Positions 7,659 through 16,087 of a stretch of 64,000 nt of DNA are shown piece after piece (within the stretch, counting starts at the first letter, position 1; every line of letters begins with the position of its first letter). The notes beneath the pieces were generated by a model. It did no database searches and was not told where the DNA came from. It was given only the letters and a program-made list of their open reading frames with translations. Source of the DNA: Muricoccus nepalensis. GTDB lineage: Bacteria; Pseudomonadota; Alphaproteobacteria; Acetobacterales; Acetobacteraceae. The position numbers and the translations under genes were made by a program. Where the stretch lies: contig NZ_RCZP01000009.1 in the NCBI RefSeq assembly GCF_006438825.1, positions 1 through 64,000 on the forward strand. The letters are read 5' to 3'.

Positions 7659-9077
7659 CTAGCTTCCGAGGATGGCTTTGACCTCCAGATACTCCTCAAG
7701 CCCGAAGACGCCGAACTCGCGCCCGTTGCCGGACTGCTTGTAGCCGCCGAAGGGGAGGCTGCGGTCGAAGGCGGCGCCGTTGATGTAGACACGTCCAGCG
7801 CGTAGGCGGTTGGCGATCGCGCGCGCCCGTTCCGCGCTGCGCGATTGCACGAAGCCCGCCAGGCCGAAGGGCGTGTCGTTGGCGAGGTCGACCGCCTCTT
7901 CCTCCGTCTCGTAGCTCATGATCGACAGGACGGGCCCGAAGATCTCCTCCCTCGCGATCCTCATGCGGGGATGCACGTCGGCGAACACGGTCGGCAAGAC
8001 GTAGTATCCCCGGTTGAGGGTGACCGGCTGCCCCAGCCCGCCCGCCACGAGCGTCGCGCCGTCGTCGATGCCCGACCGGATGAGGTCCTGAACCTTCTCG
8101 AACTGCGCCCGGCTCACCAGCGGGCCCATGGTGGTGGCTAGGTCGAGCGGATCGCCAAGGCGGATGGCGGCCACGGCCTCGCGCGCTGCCTCAATCGCGG
8201 CATCGCGCCCCGCGCGGGGGATGAGCAGGCGCGTGGGGGATTGGCAGTTCTGGCCGGCGTTGGTGTAGCAGGCCTGGACGCCTTGGATGACGGCAGGCCG
8301 GAGGTCGGCGTCGTCGAGGATGATGTTGGCCGACTTGCCGCCCAGCTCCTGCGCAACGCGCTTGATCGTGTCCGCCGCCAGCTTCGCCACGCGCACGCCG
8401 GCCGCCGTGGATCCGGTGAAGGACACCATGTCGATCCCGGGATGGGCGGCGATGGCCTCACCAACGGTGGGCCCGTCGCCGTTCACGAGGTTGAAGACGC
8501 CCGGCGGCAGGCTCGCCTCGTGGATAATCTCCGCGAGGAGCATCGCGCTGAGCGGCGCGATCTCGCTCGGCTTCAGCACCACGGTGCACCCCGCCGCCAG
8601 GGCCGGCGCCACCTTCGAGGCCACCTGGTTCAGCGGCCAGTTCCAGGGCGTGATCAGCCCGCAGACGCCGATCGGCTCGCGGCGGACCACGCCCTGGCCC
8701 ATCCGCTCCTCGAACCGGTATCCGGCGAGCACCCGCGCCGCCTCCTCGAAGTGGAAGAGGGCGACGGTCGCCTGGCGCTCGGTCGCGAAGGTGATGGGAG
8801 CGCCCATCTCGAGCGTCATCGCCCGTGCCAGGTCCGGCAGGCGCGCCCGGAAGCCCTCGATGATCCGGCGGAGGCAGCCGAGACGCTCCTCCACGGACGC
8901 CAGGGAAAAGGTGGCGAAGGCCCGCCGCGCGGCGGCGACGGCCCGGTCCACGTCCGGCGAGGAGCCCAGGCTGATCCGCCCGACGACCTCCTCCGTCGCG
9001 GGGTTCTCGACATCCAGGACCGATTGGGCGGCCGGCTCCACCCAGGCGCCGTCGATGTAGAATTTCAGCGTGTCCAT
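7659..9077 (-). CDS. NAD(P)-dependent aldehyde dehydrogenase
   Basis: 472 residues, the normal length for the ALDH superfamily. Visible landmarks are the oxyanion Asn in TPWNWPLNQ, the cofactor-binding KPSE, FTGST, general base Glu244 in QELGGKSA and nucleophile Cys278 in GQNCQSPT. It oxidises an aldehyde to an acid or acyl product; the substrate is not fixed by sequence. It lies 12 bases after the frameshifted SDR on the same strand, suggesting an alcohol-to-aldehyde-to-acid pair, and divergent from the Bug receptor that may import the substrate. Confidence 0.93.
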   Translation of the reverse strand: MDTLKFYIDGAWVEPAAQSVLDVENPATEEVVGRISLGSSPDVDRAVAAARRAFATFSLASVEERLGCLRRIIEGFRARLPDLARAMTLEMGAPITFATERQATVALFHFEEAARVLAGYRFEERMGQGVVRREPIGVCGLITPWNWPLNQVASKVAPALAAGCTVVLKPSEIAPLSAMLLAEIIHEASLPPGVFNLVNGDGPTVGEAIAAHPGIDMVSFTGSTAAGVRVAKLAADTIKRVAQELGGKSANIILDDADLRPAVIQGVQACYTNAGQNCQSPTRLLIPRAGRDAAIEAAREAVAAIRLGDPLDLATTMGPLVSRAQFEKVQDLIRSGIDDGATLVAGGLGQPVTLNRGYYVLPTVFADVHPRMRIAREEIFGPVLSIMSYETEEEAVDLANDTPFGLAGFVQSRSAERARAIANRLRAGRVYINGAAFDRSLPFGGYKQSGNGREFGVFGLEEYLEVKAILGS

Positions 9078-9089
9078 GGCGTCCTGGCC

Positions 9090-9850
9090 TTACAGGTGCC
9101 TGCCCTCGTCCACGGGCACGACGATGCCCGTCGAACTGGTCAGGCTGACGATGCAGGCGACCACGGCCCGCGCGACGTCATCGGGGGTCGTGACATGGGC
9201 GAGAGGGAGCCGCTCGGCCGTCCTCTGCAGTTGTTCGCGCGTGCGGCCGGGGACGAAGCCCGTGTCGACGCCGGCCGGCGAGACGGAGAAGACGCGCACC
9301 TTCGGCGTGAGCACCTTGGCGAGCGCAATGGTGAGCGCGTCCACGCCCGCCTTGGCCGCCAGGTACGCCAGGCTGCTGCCGAGGCCCGTGCGGGCCGCGA
9401 TGGACGAGATGTTCACGATCGCCGCGCCCTCGCCGCGTTCCAGCAGCGGGCGGAAGGCGCGGATCGCCGCGAAGGGGCCGCGCAGGTTCACCGCGACCGT
9501 CCGGTCGAAGATCGCGTCGGTCAGCCCGTCCAGATCATCGGCGGGACGGGCGTTGTCGCGCCGCCGCTGTTCACCAGCGCGTCGAGACGGCCGTGGCGGC
9601 GCTCCACCGCCGCCGCGGCCTCGGCGAGAGAGGCGGCCTCGTCGATCGCGATGCGCAGGGCCAGGTGCCCGGTGCCGTGCAGCGCCGCGGCGGCATCCTC
9701 CGCCTCGGCCCGCCGGCCGTTGTACCCGAGGACGACGACGCTCCCCAGCGCGGCGAGGCGTGCCGCCGTTGCCTTGCCGATGCCGCCGCTGGCGCCGGTG
9801 ACCAGGGCCACCTTCGGGATGCGGGGAGGGGGCACGTCCAGGCCGGTCAC
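9090..9850 (-). pseudogene. Short-chain dehydrogenase/reductase split by a one-base frameshift
   Basis: The N-terminal part reads KVALVTGASGGIGKATAARL (Rossmann TGxxxGIG) and LDALVNSGG, then runs into a stop after PPMIWTG near 9521. The second part begins in another frame with ADDLDGLTDAIFDRTVAVNL and carries the catalytic IVNISSIAART and YLAAK motifs to 9090. One missing base near 9540-9546 (a GTCCCG/GCCGAT junction) accounts for the break. Otherwise it is a normal SDR of about 250 residues with a GTG start at 9835 or 9850. Either a sequencing error or a recent loss; the downstream ALDH is intact. Confidence 0.8.
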
Positions 9851-9994
9851 CGGCGCGGCACCGCGGCGCCCCGCGCGGGAAGGCCCGCCGGGCTGCCCCT
9901 TTCCTCCATCCCTTCGCGCATCACGGCTTCTCCCCGGCGACCCACTGGCGAAACTAGTCGGTGCGACGAGGCGGTCGATCCATGATTGCTGCAA

Positions 9995-10009
9995 TTCCGC
10001 ATGCCGGAA
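9995..10009. promoter_or_regulatory. Candidate IclR-type operator (TTCCG-N5-CGGAA)
   Basis: A perfect inverted repeat TTCCG-CATGC-CGGAA in the divergent intergenic region between the SDR/ALDH unit and the Bug receptor. The same architecture recurs at 15837-15853 upstream of the cupin operon. IclR-family operators often look like this, and an IclR gene lies in the rightward unit. Confidence 0.55.
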
Positions 10010-10098
10010 AGCGGGCACATTGGCACAGCCCCTTCCGTGCTCCCCGGTAGGATGGCTCCCACAGGAAGCGCCCGTCATGCGCCGCAAGGGAGGACCTC

Positions 10099-11076
10099 AT
10101 GAAGACGCGCGTCACTCGCAGGGTCGCGCTCGCCATCGGCACGGCAGGCCTCTTCACCGCGCCCGCCGCCCGCGCGCAGGCCTGGCCGTCGCGGCCTGTC
10201 ACGGTGATCATGCCCTTCTCCGCCGGCGGCGGCACCGACCTCCTGGCGCGGGCCTTGGCGCAGCACCTGGGCGAGACACTGGGCCAGCAGTTCGTCGTCG
10301 ACAACCGCAGCGGCGCGGGCGGCAACATCGGCGGCGCCGTCGTCGCCCGGGCCGCGCCCGACGGCTACACGATCCTGTTTGGCACGCCCGGGCCGCTGGC
10401 GAACAATAAGCTGATCTACCGGAACCTTCCGTTCGACCCCGAGCAGGCCTTCGCGCCGGTGGTACTGATCGCCAAGTCGCCCCTGGTCGTCGCCGCCAAG
10501 GCATCGCTCCCGGTGGGAAGCATCCGGGAGATGGTGGCCTACGCGAAAGCCAACCCCGGCAAGCTCACGGTCGGCGTCCCGGGCAACGGAACCCTGGGCC
10601 ACATCACCGCCCTGCTGCTGGAGAAGGAGCTGGGGATCAGCCTGACGAGCGTGCCCTACCGCGGCACGGCCGATGTCGTGAAGGACCTGCTGGGGGGGCA
10701 GATCGACCTGGCGATGGACTTCCTGCCCTCCTACGTGCCGCTCGCGCACGAGGGCAAGATCCGCGCCCTGGCCGTCACCACGGCACAGCGCTCGAGCGAC
10801 CTCGCGGATGTGGAGACCGTGCAGGAGGCCGGGTTTCGCGGGTTCGAGGCTTCCGCCTGGTACGCGCTGGCCGCGCCGGCGGGAACGCCGAACGAGATCG
10901 TGGAGCGGCTGAACGCCGCCACCAACGCCTTCCTCGGAAGCGCGAGGGGCCAGGAGGCGATCGCCAAGCTGAGCATGCAGGCCGTTGGCGGCACGCCCGC
11001 CGAGCTGAGGGCCTTCATCGCCGCGGAGTTGCGGAAATGGGCCCCGGTGGTGCGGGAGGCGAACATCGCCCTGTGA
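10099..11076 (+). CDS. Bug/TctC-family tripartite tricarboxylate receptor
   Basis: 325 residues with a Sec or twin-arginine-like signal (MKTRVTRRVALAIGTAGLFTAPAARAQA), cleaved after ARA. The mature part has the Bug pattern: PSRPVTVIMPFSAGGGTDLLAR, VVDNRSGAGGNIGG, APDGYTILFGT, VPYRGTADVVKDLLGGQIDL and ALAVTTAQRS. These periplasmic receptors bind carboxylated substrates for TctAB permeases; none is encoded here, so it is an orphan receptor. GGAGG precedes the ATG by five bases. It leads a rightward unit with a quinone oxidoreductase and an IclR regulator. Confidence 0.93.
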   Translation: MKTRVTRRVALAIGTAGLFTAPAARAQAWPSRPVTVIMPFSAGGGTDLLARALAQHLGETLGQQFVVDNRSGAGGNIGGAVVARAAPDGYTILFGTPGPLANNKLIYRNLPFDPEQAFAPVVLIAKSPLVVAAKASLPVGSIREMVAYAKANPGKLTVGVPGNGTLGHITALLLEKELGISLTSVPYRGTADVVKDLLGGQIDLAMDFLPSYVPLAHEGKIRALAVTTAQRSSDLADVETVQEAGFRGFEASAWYALAAPAGTPNEIVERLNAATNAFLGSARGQEAIAKLSMQAVGGTPAELRAFIAAELRKWAPVVREANIAL

Positions 11077-11181
11077 AGCACCCGGCACCCCCGCGGGCGT
11101 GCTCCGCCCGCCGGGCGTGGCGCGGTGCCCATGGTTCGCCCCATCGCCCCAGGGCGGGCGACGACGGTACGGGAGAGGGCC

Positions 11182-12198
11182 ATGCGCGCGATCGAGATCA
11201 GAGGCAGGGGCGGGCCGGAGGTGCTCGCGCTGGTGGACAGGCCGGTTCCGCCATGCGGCCCCGGGGAGGTGCTGGTCCGTGTCGCGGCCGCCGGCGTGAA
11301 CCGGCCGGACGTGCAGCAGCGCAAGGGGCTCTACCCGCCGCCGTCCGGCGTCACGGACATCCCCGGCCTCGACGTCGCCGGCGTCGTGGAGACGACCGCG
11401 CCCGGCGTGGCCTGGCCGCGGCCCGGCGACGCGGTCTGCGCCCTCGTGGCCGGCGGCGGCTACGCCGAGTTCTGCGCCGTCCCGGCGCCGCAATGCCTGC
11501 CGGTGCCGCGCGGCCTCTCCTTCGCCCAGGCGGCGACCCTGCCGGAGGTGTTCTTCACGGCCTGGAACAACGTCTTCTGGCTCGGCCGCCTGGCCGAGGG
11601 AGAGACGCTGCTCGTCCAGGGCGGCACCAGCGGCGTCGGGCTGGCCGCGATCCAGATGGCGCGGCACCTGCGCGCCGCGCGGGTCATCGCGACCGCCAGC
11701 TCGGCCGAGAAGCGAGCGGTCTCCCTCGAGCACGGCGCCGACGAGGTGGTGGACTACCGGGAGGCGGACTGGCCGGAGCGGGTGCGCGACGTGGCCGGCG
11801 CCCGTGGGGTGGACGTGATCCTCGACAGCCAGGGCGGCGACTACACGCCGGTCGAGATGGGCCTGCTCGCGACGGACGGGCGCCTCGTCCTGATCGCCAG
11901 CCACCGCGCCCCGCGGGCGGAGATCAGCACGCGCGACGTGTATATCCGCCGGCTGACCCTGACCGGCTCAACCCTGCGGGGCCGCCCGCCCGCGTATAAG
12001 GGGCGCATCGCCCGCGAGCTCGTGCAGCAGGTCTGGCCCCTGCTGGAGAGCGGGCGGATCCGGACGCATCTCTGCGGCGTCTACCCGCTGGAGGAGGCGG
12101 GGGCAGCGCAGTCCGTGCTCGACGCCAACGCGCAGATTGGCAAGCTGGTGCTGACCGTGTCTGATCTGGCAGGACACGTGCCGGAGCCTCCCCCCTGA
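11182..12198 (+). CDS. NAD(P)H quinone oxidoreductase / zinc-free MDR enzyme (PIG3-type)
   Basis: 338 residues from the ATG at 11182, preceded by GGGAGAGG; an earlier in-frame ATG at 11125 adds an unconserved tail. The N-terminal GroES-like domain has EVLVRVAAAGVNRPDVQQRKGLYPPP and PGLDVAGVV; the Rossmann part has LVQGGTSGVGLAAIQMA. No structural zinc cysteines are present, as expected for the QOR/PIG3 branch of medium-chain reductases. It probably reduces an activated double bond or quinone in the catabolic pathway of this island. Its stop overlaps the likely start of the IclR gene. Confidence 0.9.
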   Translation: MRAIEIRGRGGPEVLALVDRPVPPCGPGEVLVRVAAAGVNRPDVQQRKGLYPPPSGVTDIPGLDVAGVVETTAPGVAWPRPGDAVCALVAGGGYAEFCAVPAPQCLPVPRGLSFAQAATLPEVFFTAWNNVFWLGRLAEGETLLVQGGTSGVGLAAIQMARHLRAARVIATASSAEKRAVSLEHGADEVVDYREADWPERVRDVAGARGVDVILDSQGGDYTPVEMGLLATDGRLVLIASHRAPRAEISTRDVYIRRLTLTGSTLRGRPPAYKGRIARELVQQVWPLLESGRIRTHLCGVYPLEEAGAAQSVLDANAQIGKLVLTVSDLAGHVPEPPP

Positions 12199-13031
12199 GC
12201 GACCCTCCCGTCCAGTCCGTTCTCCGCGCCGTCTCGGTGCTGAAGGAGATGAACCGGCAGCGCTGCACGACGGTGGAAGAGCTCTACCGGGCCACGGGCC
12301 TGCCGAAGCCGACGATCATGCGGCTCCTGGGGACCCTCATCGCCGCGGGGTTGGCCACCAAGGCGAGCCGCGGGCTCGGGTATCAGGTCACCTCGAACGT
12401 GCTCTCGCTCAGCGCCGGCTACCACGGTGGGCCGCTGGTGGCGGAGGCCGGGCGGCCCTGGGCGGCGGACCTGACGCGGCGGCTGCGCTGGCCCGCCGCC
12501 ATCGCGGTGCTGGACGGCGCACGGATGGCGATCAGCGTCAGCACCATTGCGGATAGCGCGGTGTCGCCCTTCCACAGCACGGTCGGGTCGCACCTCAGCC
12601 TGGTCACGCGCGCCCTCGGGCGCGCCTATCTCGCCTGGTGCCCGGACACGGAGCGGCGCATCCTGCTGCGGATGCTCTCCGCCTCCATCGACCCGGAGGA
12701 CAATCCGCCGAACCTCGAGCGCGTGCTGCGGGGCATCGTCGGCACGGCCCGGCAGCAGGGCTACGCCCAGCGCGACCCGAAGGTGGAGCCGCGCTCCTCC
12801 GACACGGTCGCGGTGCCGATCATCCAGGGCGGGATGGTCGCCGGCACGATCGGCCTCAGCTACTTCCGCTCCGCCGTGAACCACCGCGTCCTGACCGAGG
12901 AGCTGGTGCCCGCCCTGAAGGAGGCGAGCCGGGAGATCACGGCATCGATGGAGCGCCTGCAAGGCGGCGGTGGCCGGGCGCCGAGAACGGCCGGGCCCCT
13001 CCACGCCGCTACCGCGCCAGCTCCGCCTTGA
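12195..13031 (+). CDS. IclR-family transcriptional regulator
   Basis: The winged-helix domain spans the first 75 residues (SVLRAVSVLKEM, TVEELYRATGLPKPTIMRLLGTL) and the IclR effector domain the rest (LGRAYLAWCPD, GYAQRDPKVEPRSSDTVAVPI, GTIGLSYFR). The GTG at 12237 would cut away the first helix. In-frame upstream sequence SDPPVQSVLRAVS is conserved-looking and begins right after a CTG at 12195 that overlaps the previous stop as CTGA, with CGGAG ten bases before. I therefore suggest a CTG start, about 278 residues. Likely targets are the TTCCG-N5-CGGAA sites at 9995 and 15837. The end overlaps the convergent HpaI gene by 23 bases. Confidence 0.88.
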   Translation: MSDPPVQSVLRAVSVLKEMNRQRCTTVEELYRATGLPKPTIMRLLGTLIAAGLATKASRGLGYQVTSNVLSLSAGYHGGPLVAEAGRPWAADLTRRLRWPAAIAVLDGARMAISVSTIADSAVSPFHSTVGSHLSLVTRALGRAYLAWCPDTERRILLRMLSASIDPEDNPPNLERVLRGIVGTARQQGYAQRDPKVEPRSSDTVAVPIIQGGMVAGTIGLSYFRSAVNHRVLTEELVPALKEASREITASMERLQGGGGRAPRTAGPLHAATAPAPP

Positions 13032-13764
13032 GGGACTGCATCGCGCCGACCAGCATGGCGGTGGTGTTGAAGCAGACCATGCCGGTGCCCGCCGCCTGCA
13101 GCCGGCGGACATCCTCCGCCGTGCGGCCCACCGTCGCCCGCGCCACCCCGGCGCGCCGCGCGGCGTCCGCGATGCGGCCCACCGCCTCCTTCACCGCGGG
13201 ATGCCGAATGTCGCCGGCATGGCCGAGCGAGGCGCCGAGGTCCCCTGGGCCGATGAAGACCGCGTCGATCCCGGGCACGGCGACGATCTCATCCACCACC
13301 GGAAGCGCCTCGGCGTCCTCGACCATGACGATCACGACCGTGTGGCGGTTCCGCGTGGCGTAGTAGGCCTTGCTGTCCCCCGTGCCGTAGGCGGAGGAGC
13401 GGGAGAGCGCCACCCCGCGCTTGCCTTCCGGCGCGTAGAGCGCGCGCTCGACCACCTCGCGCGCGATGGCGGCGCTGGCGACGTGCGGCACGAGGATCCC
13501 GTCCGCGCCGGCGTCCAGCACGCGCTGGATGCTGGCCACCGATCCGTCCGGCACGCGGACCAGCCCGGCCATGCCGTGCAGGGCGGCGGCGCGCAGCATG
13601 TCCTCGATCGTCTCGATGCCGGCGGGCCCGTGCTCGGTGTCGATGATGACGAAGTCGTAGCCGCAGAAGCCCGCCATCTCGACCGTCGCGGCCGATGGCG
13701 TGCCAATGAAGAAGCCGAGCAGGCGCTCGCCCCGGCGCATCCGGTCCTTGAAGCCGTCGGGCAT
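13009..13764 (-). CDS. HpcH/HpaI-family aldolase
   Basis: 251 residues, standard for the 2-keto-3-deoxy-aldarate/HpaI class II aldolases. Visible are FVIIDTEHGP, the pattern RVPDGSVASIQRVLDAGADGILVPHV, MVEDAEALPVVDEIVAVPGIDAVFIGPGDL, and metal-ligand Glu and Asp within them. The normally conserved Arg of the active site is in RVP. These enzymes cleave 4-hydroxy-2-oxoacids to pyruvate and an aldehyde using a divalent metal. Start chosen at MPDGFKDRMRRGER. The next gene upstream ends three bases away, so this is the last gene of the cupin-amidohydrolase-aldolase operon. Confidence 0.9.
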   Translation of the reverse strand: MPDGFKDRMRRGERLLGFFIGTPSAATVEMAGFCGYDFVIIDTEHGPAGIETIEDMLRAAALHGMAGLVRVPDGSVASIQRVLDAGADGILVPHVASAAIAREVVERALYAPEGKRGVALSRSSAYGTGDSKAYYATRNRHTVVIVMVEDAEALPVVDEIVAVPGIDAVFIGPGDLGASLGHAGDIRHPAVKEAVGRIADAARRAGVARATVGRTAEDVRRLQAAGTGMVCFNTTAMLVGAMQSLKAELAR

Positions 13765-13766
13765 GC

Positions 13767-14693
13767 CTAGGCCGCCTCGTCGAGGCCGACGAGCCGCGCC
13801 GCGTTGGAGGAGACGAGCTTGCGGATGTCGGCCTTCGGCACCTGCTGGTCGAGGAGCAGCCGGACCACCTGCCGGAAGCCCTCCACCGGCCGCGGCGAGC
13901 CGACGAGCCCGAGGTCCGAGGAGAGGATCGTCCGGTCCACCCCGGCCACCTCGATCAGGTGCACCAGCTCCTCGGGCGTGAACTTCTTCGACCTGCCCTC
14001 CACCCACATGCAGATCGAGTGCTCGATATGGGCGCCGATCGAGACGAGCTCGCGGATGTCGTCGTCGGTGCAGCCGATGAGGTAGGTGGGATGGTTCACC
14101 AGCAGGCGGTTCACCCCGCGCCGCCTGGCCTCCGCGAAGACCTTGATCATCTCGGCCGCGTCGAGATGCCCGCCGGCAAGGATGATGTCGGCCTCCGCGA
14201 TGAGGTCGAGAACCCGCTTCGTGTCGTCCAGCAACTCCCCGTTGGCATCGGTGGCGCGCAAGGGAAGGGGGTCCAGCATCTTCTTGGCCGTCTTCGGGAA
14301 GCTCTTGCCCTGGCCCTGCGCCTGCTCGATGTGGTTCGCCGCCGACAGGGTCGGCATCCAGACGATCCTCGCGCCGAGCTTTGCCGCGTGATCGACCGCG
14401 TGGGGGTTGATGCCGCCTGACGCGTTGTTCAGCGCGATGCCGGAGAAGAGCCTCACCCCCAGCTCGGGGAAGAGCTTCTCCAGGATCATCGCGTGGGCGG
14501 TGCCGAGATAGAAGTGGTCCTTGTAGAGCAAGGCGCGGAACCCGGCGGCGGCGCAGTCCAGCAGGGCCTCGTGGTGGTCCAGGATGCGGGGCATGGCGGC
14601 CGGGCCGCTGTGGCAGTGCAGGTCGACCGCGCCGACCAGCAGCTCGGCCGCTTCCGCGTCGCGGGCGAGGTTGTCCATGACGATTTCGCTCAT
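13767..14693 (-). CDS. Metal-dependent amidohydrolase-fold protein (DUF6282-like)
   Basis: 308 residues of a TIM-barrel hydrolase. The N-terminal metal motif is AVDLHCHSGP, followed by a KDHF segment, ILAGGHLDAAEMIKVFAEAR, LLVNHPTYLIG and a C-terminal ILSSDLGLVGSPRPVEGFRQ, which supply the His/Asp ligands expected in the superfamily. Similar proteins accompany CoA or aldolase catabolic genes but their substrates are mostly unknown. It sits between the cupin and the HpaI aldolase with short gaps, consistent with ring-opening or lactone hydrolysis before aldol cleavage; that is inference. Confidence 0.82.
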   Translation of the reverse strand: MSEIVMDNLARDAEAAELLVGAVDLHCHSGPAAMPRILDHHEALLDCAAAGFRALLYKDHFYLGTAHAMILEKLFPELGVRLFSGIALNNASGGINPHAVDHAAKLGARIVWMPTLSAANHIEQAQGQGKSFPKTAKKMLDPLPLRATDANGELLDDTKRVLDLIAEADIILAGGHLDAAEMIKVFAEARRRGVNRLLVNHPTYLIGCTDDDIRELVSIGAHIEHSICMWVEGRSKKFTPEELVHLIEVAGVDRTILSSDLGLVGSPRPVEGFRQVVRLLLDQQVPKADIRKLVSSNAARLVGLDEAA

Positions 14694-14706
14694 CGGGTTG
14701 TCCTGT

Positions 14707-15618
14707 TCAGGCCCCTTCCGGCATCGGGTAGTCGTCGGCGTTCAGCACCCAGCCCGGCTTCCTCGAGAAGTCCAGCCGGGGAGGGCAGAAGACGTCGACG
14801 AGCTGGTTCAGGCCGTGGCGTTGAGCCCGCGTCGTGTGGATGGCCGGCGGTGGGATCACCGCGACGGAGGGGGAGCCGCAGAAGGCGTGCTCGTCCTCGC
14901 GCCAGTGATTCATGTTCGGCGTCCAGGGCCAGCGCAGGTCGTGGATGAACTCGCCGTCGAGGGCGAGCGAGCACTGCTCGAAGTCGTCGTGGTGGTGGGG
15001 CGACAGCTTCGTGATGTCGCGCGGTTCGTGCCGGGGATCGAGGTAGTTCACCATGAAGGTGGAGCCGCGAAAGATCCGCCCGAAGCGGCCGCTTTCGCCG
15101 GAGACGTCCAACCCGTAGCGCCGAACGCGGTAGCCGTCTCTCGGCGCCGGCCATGGTTCGAAGGGAGGGATGAGCGGGTTTGGCCTGGCGTAGGCATCGT
15201 TATTCGGGCAACGGGCAACCAGATCGACCGAGAGCGTCGTGAAGAGGCGGACGACACGACCGGCACCGGCTATCTCGATGCTGCTGTCGCCCGGTGGGAC
15301 GAAGACCACCGCGTGCCCCTCGCAGGCCACGCGTTCGTCGCCCGCCGTCACCACGGCCGATGTCGCCGCGTCCGGCAGGAGAAGCGCGTACTCGTCCTTC
15401 TGACCTCTCCGCTCAAAGCGTGCACCGGTCCGCGCTTCGGTGTGGAGGACGACGAAGTTCTGGCCGCGCGCGTACCAGGTCCTGCCCTCAGGTCCATCAT
15501 CCTGGGGCGGGGTTTCGTAGAAGCGGACGTAGCTTGGCGGCGCGTAGGCGCCGGAAGGGACGGCGCGGTTCGGTCCCAGCGGAGCCAGAGCGGCGCGCGG
15601 ATCGGACTTGTCATACAT
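14707..15618 (-). CDS. Two-domain cupin-fold protein
   Basis: 303 residues. The second half carries a cupin metal site, ITKLSPHHHDDFEQCSLALDGEFIHDLRWPW with three consecutive His and a downstream His near IPPPAIHTT; the first half is a second barrel with CEGHAVVFVPPGDSS but without obvious ligands. No signal peptide. It is first in the leftward operon with amidohydrolase and HpaI aldolase. It could be a dioxygenase or an isomerase; I do not recognise a specific family. Confidence 0.72.
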   Translation of the reverse strand: MYDKSDPRAALAPLGPNRAVPSGAYAPPSYVRFYETPPQDDGPEGRTWYARGQNFVVLHTEARTGARFERRGQKDEYALLLPDAATSAVVTAGDERVACEGHAVVFVPPGDSSIEIAGAGRVVRLFTTLSVDLVARCPNNDAYARPNPLIPPFEPWPAPRDGYRVRRYGLDVSGESGRFGRIFRGSTFMVNYLDPRHEPRDITKLSPHHHDDFEQCSLALDGEFIHDLRWPWTPNMNHWREDEHAFCGSPSVAVIPPPAIHTTRAQRHGLNQLVDVFCPPRLDFSRKPGWVLNADDYPMPEGA

Positions 15619-16087
15619 GGCTTGTCGTTCTCAGGCGGTGCTTCATGGGGACGCTCGCGCGAGCGCGCCGCGGGAACCGTATGACCGTGGAAGACGGCGG
15701 CTCCGAAGGCGGAGAGCGGCGATGGTGGGCTCGGACAAGGGTCATTTGTTAAGCCTCCAGCTCCATCGGATTTGCAGCAGCCAGCTGTCGGCACGTTAGT
15801 CATGGTCGACAGGGGCTTGGCCTACATTCTGCCTGTATTCCGATATGCGGAATTCTATCGTGGCGCGCTTGAGAGACCGGTCGGATCGGCTCGACCAAGA
15901 TGCAAGTGGGTGGAGACGCGCTCGGCTGTGCGGACGCGGTCAGGCGGCTCGAGCCGGGGAGCCACCGTCCCGTTCTGCCGAGGTCCGGGGACTTCCGGTG
16001 AGCACCCGCCGGATTGAACAGGGGCTCCCCCGGCGCCGCCACGGTCGTGGTATCCTCGCCCTTCTCGCCGCCTCCTGCTTCGAGCCC
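15619..16087. other. Intergenic region between the cupin operon and dinB
   Basis: About 470 bases without a convincing gene. It holds the promoter region of the leftward cupin operon, with an IclR-type palindrome at 15837-15853 about 220 bases from the cupin start. A rightward frame runs through its right part into dinB but its composition is arginine-rich and unlike a DinB N-terminus. Confidence 0.6.
15837..15853. promoter_or_regulatory. Candidate IclR-type operator (ATTCCG-N5-CGGAAT)
   Basis: A perfect 17-base inverted repeat, ATTCCG-ATATG-CGGAAT, set in locally AT-rich sequence upstream of the cupin-amidohydrolase-aldolase operon. It matches the arm sequence and spacing of the palindrome at 9995-10009, linking this operon to the IclR regulator at 12195. 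Confidence 0.6.
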
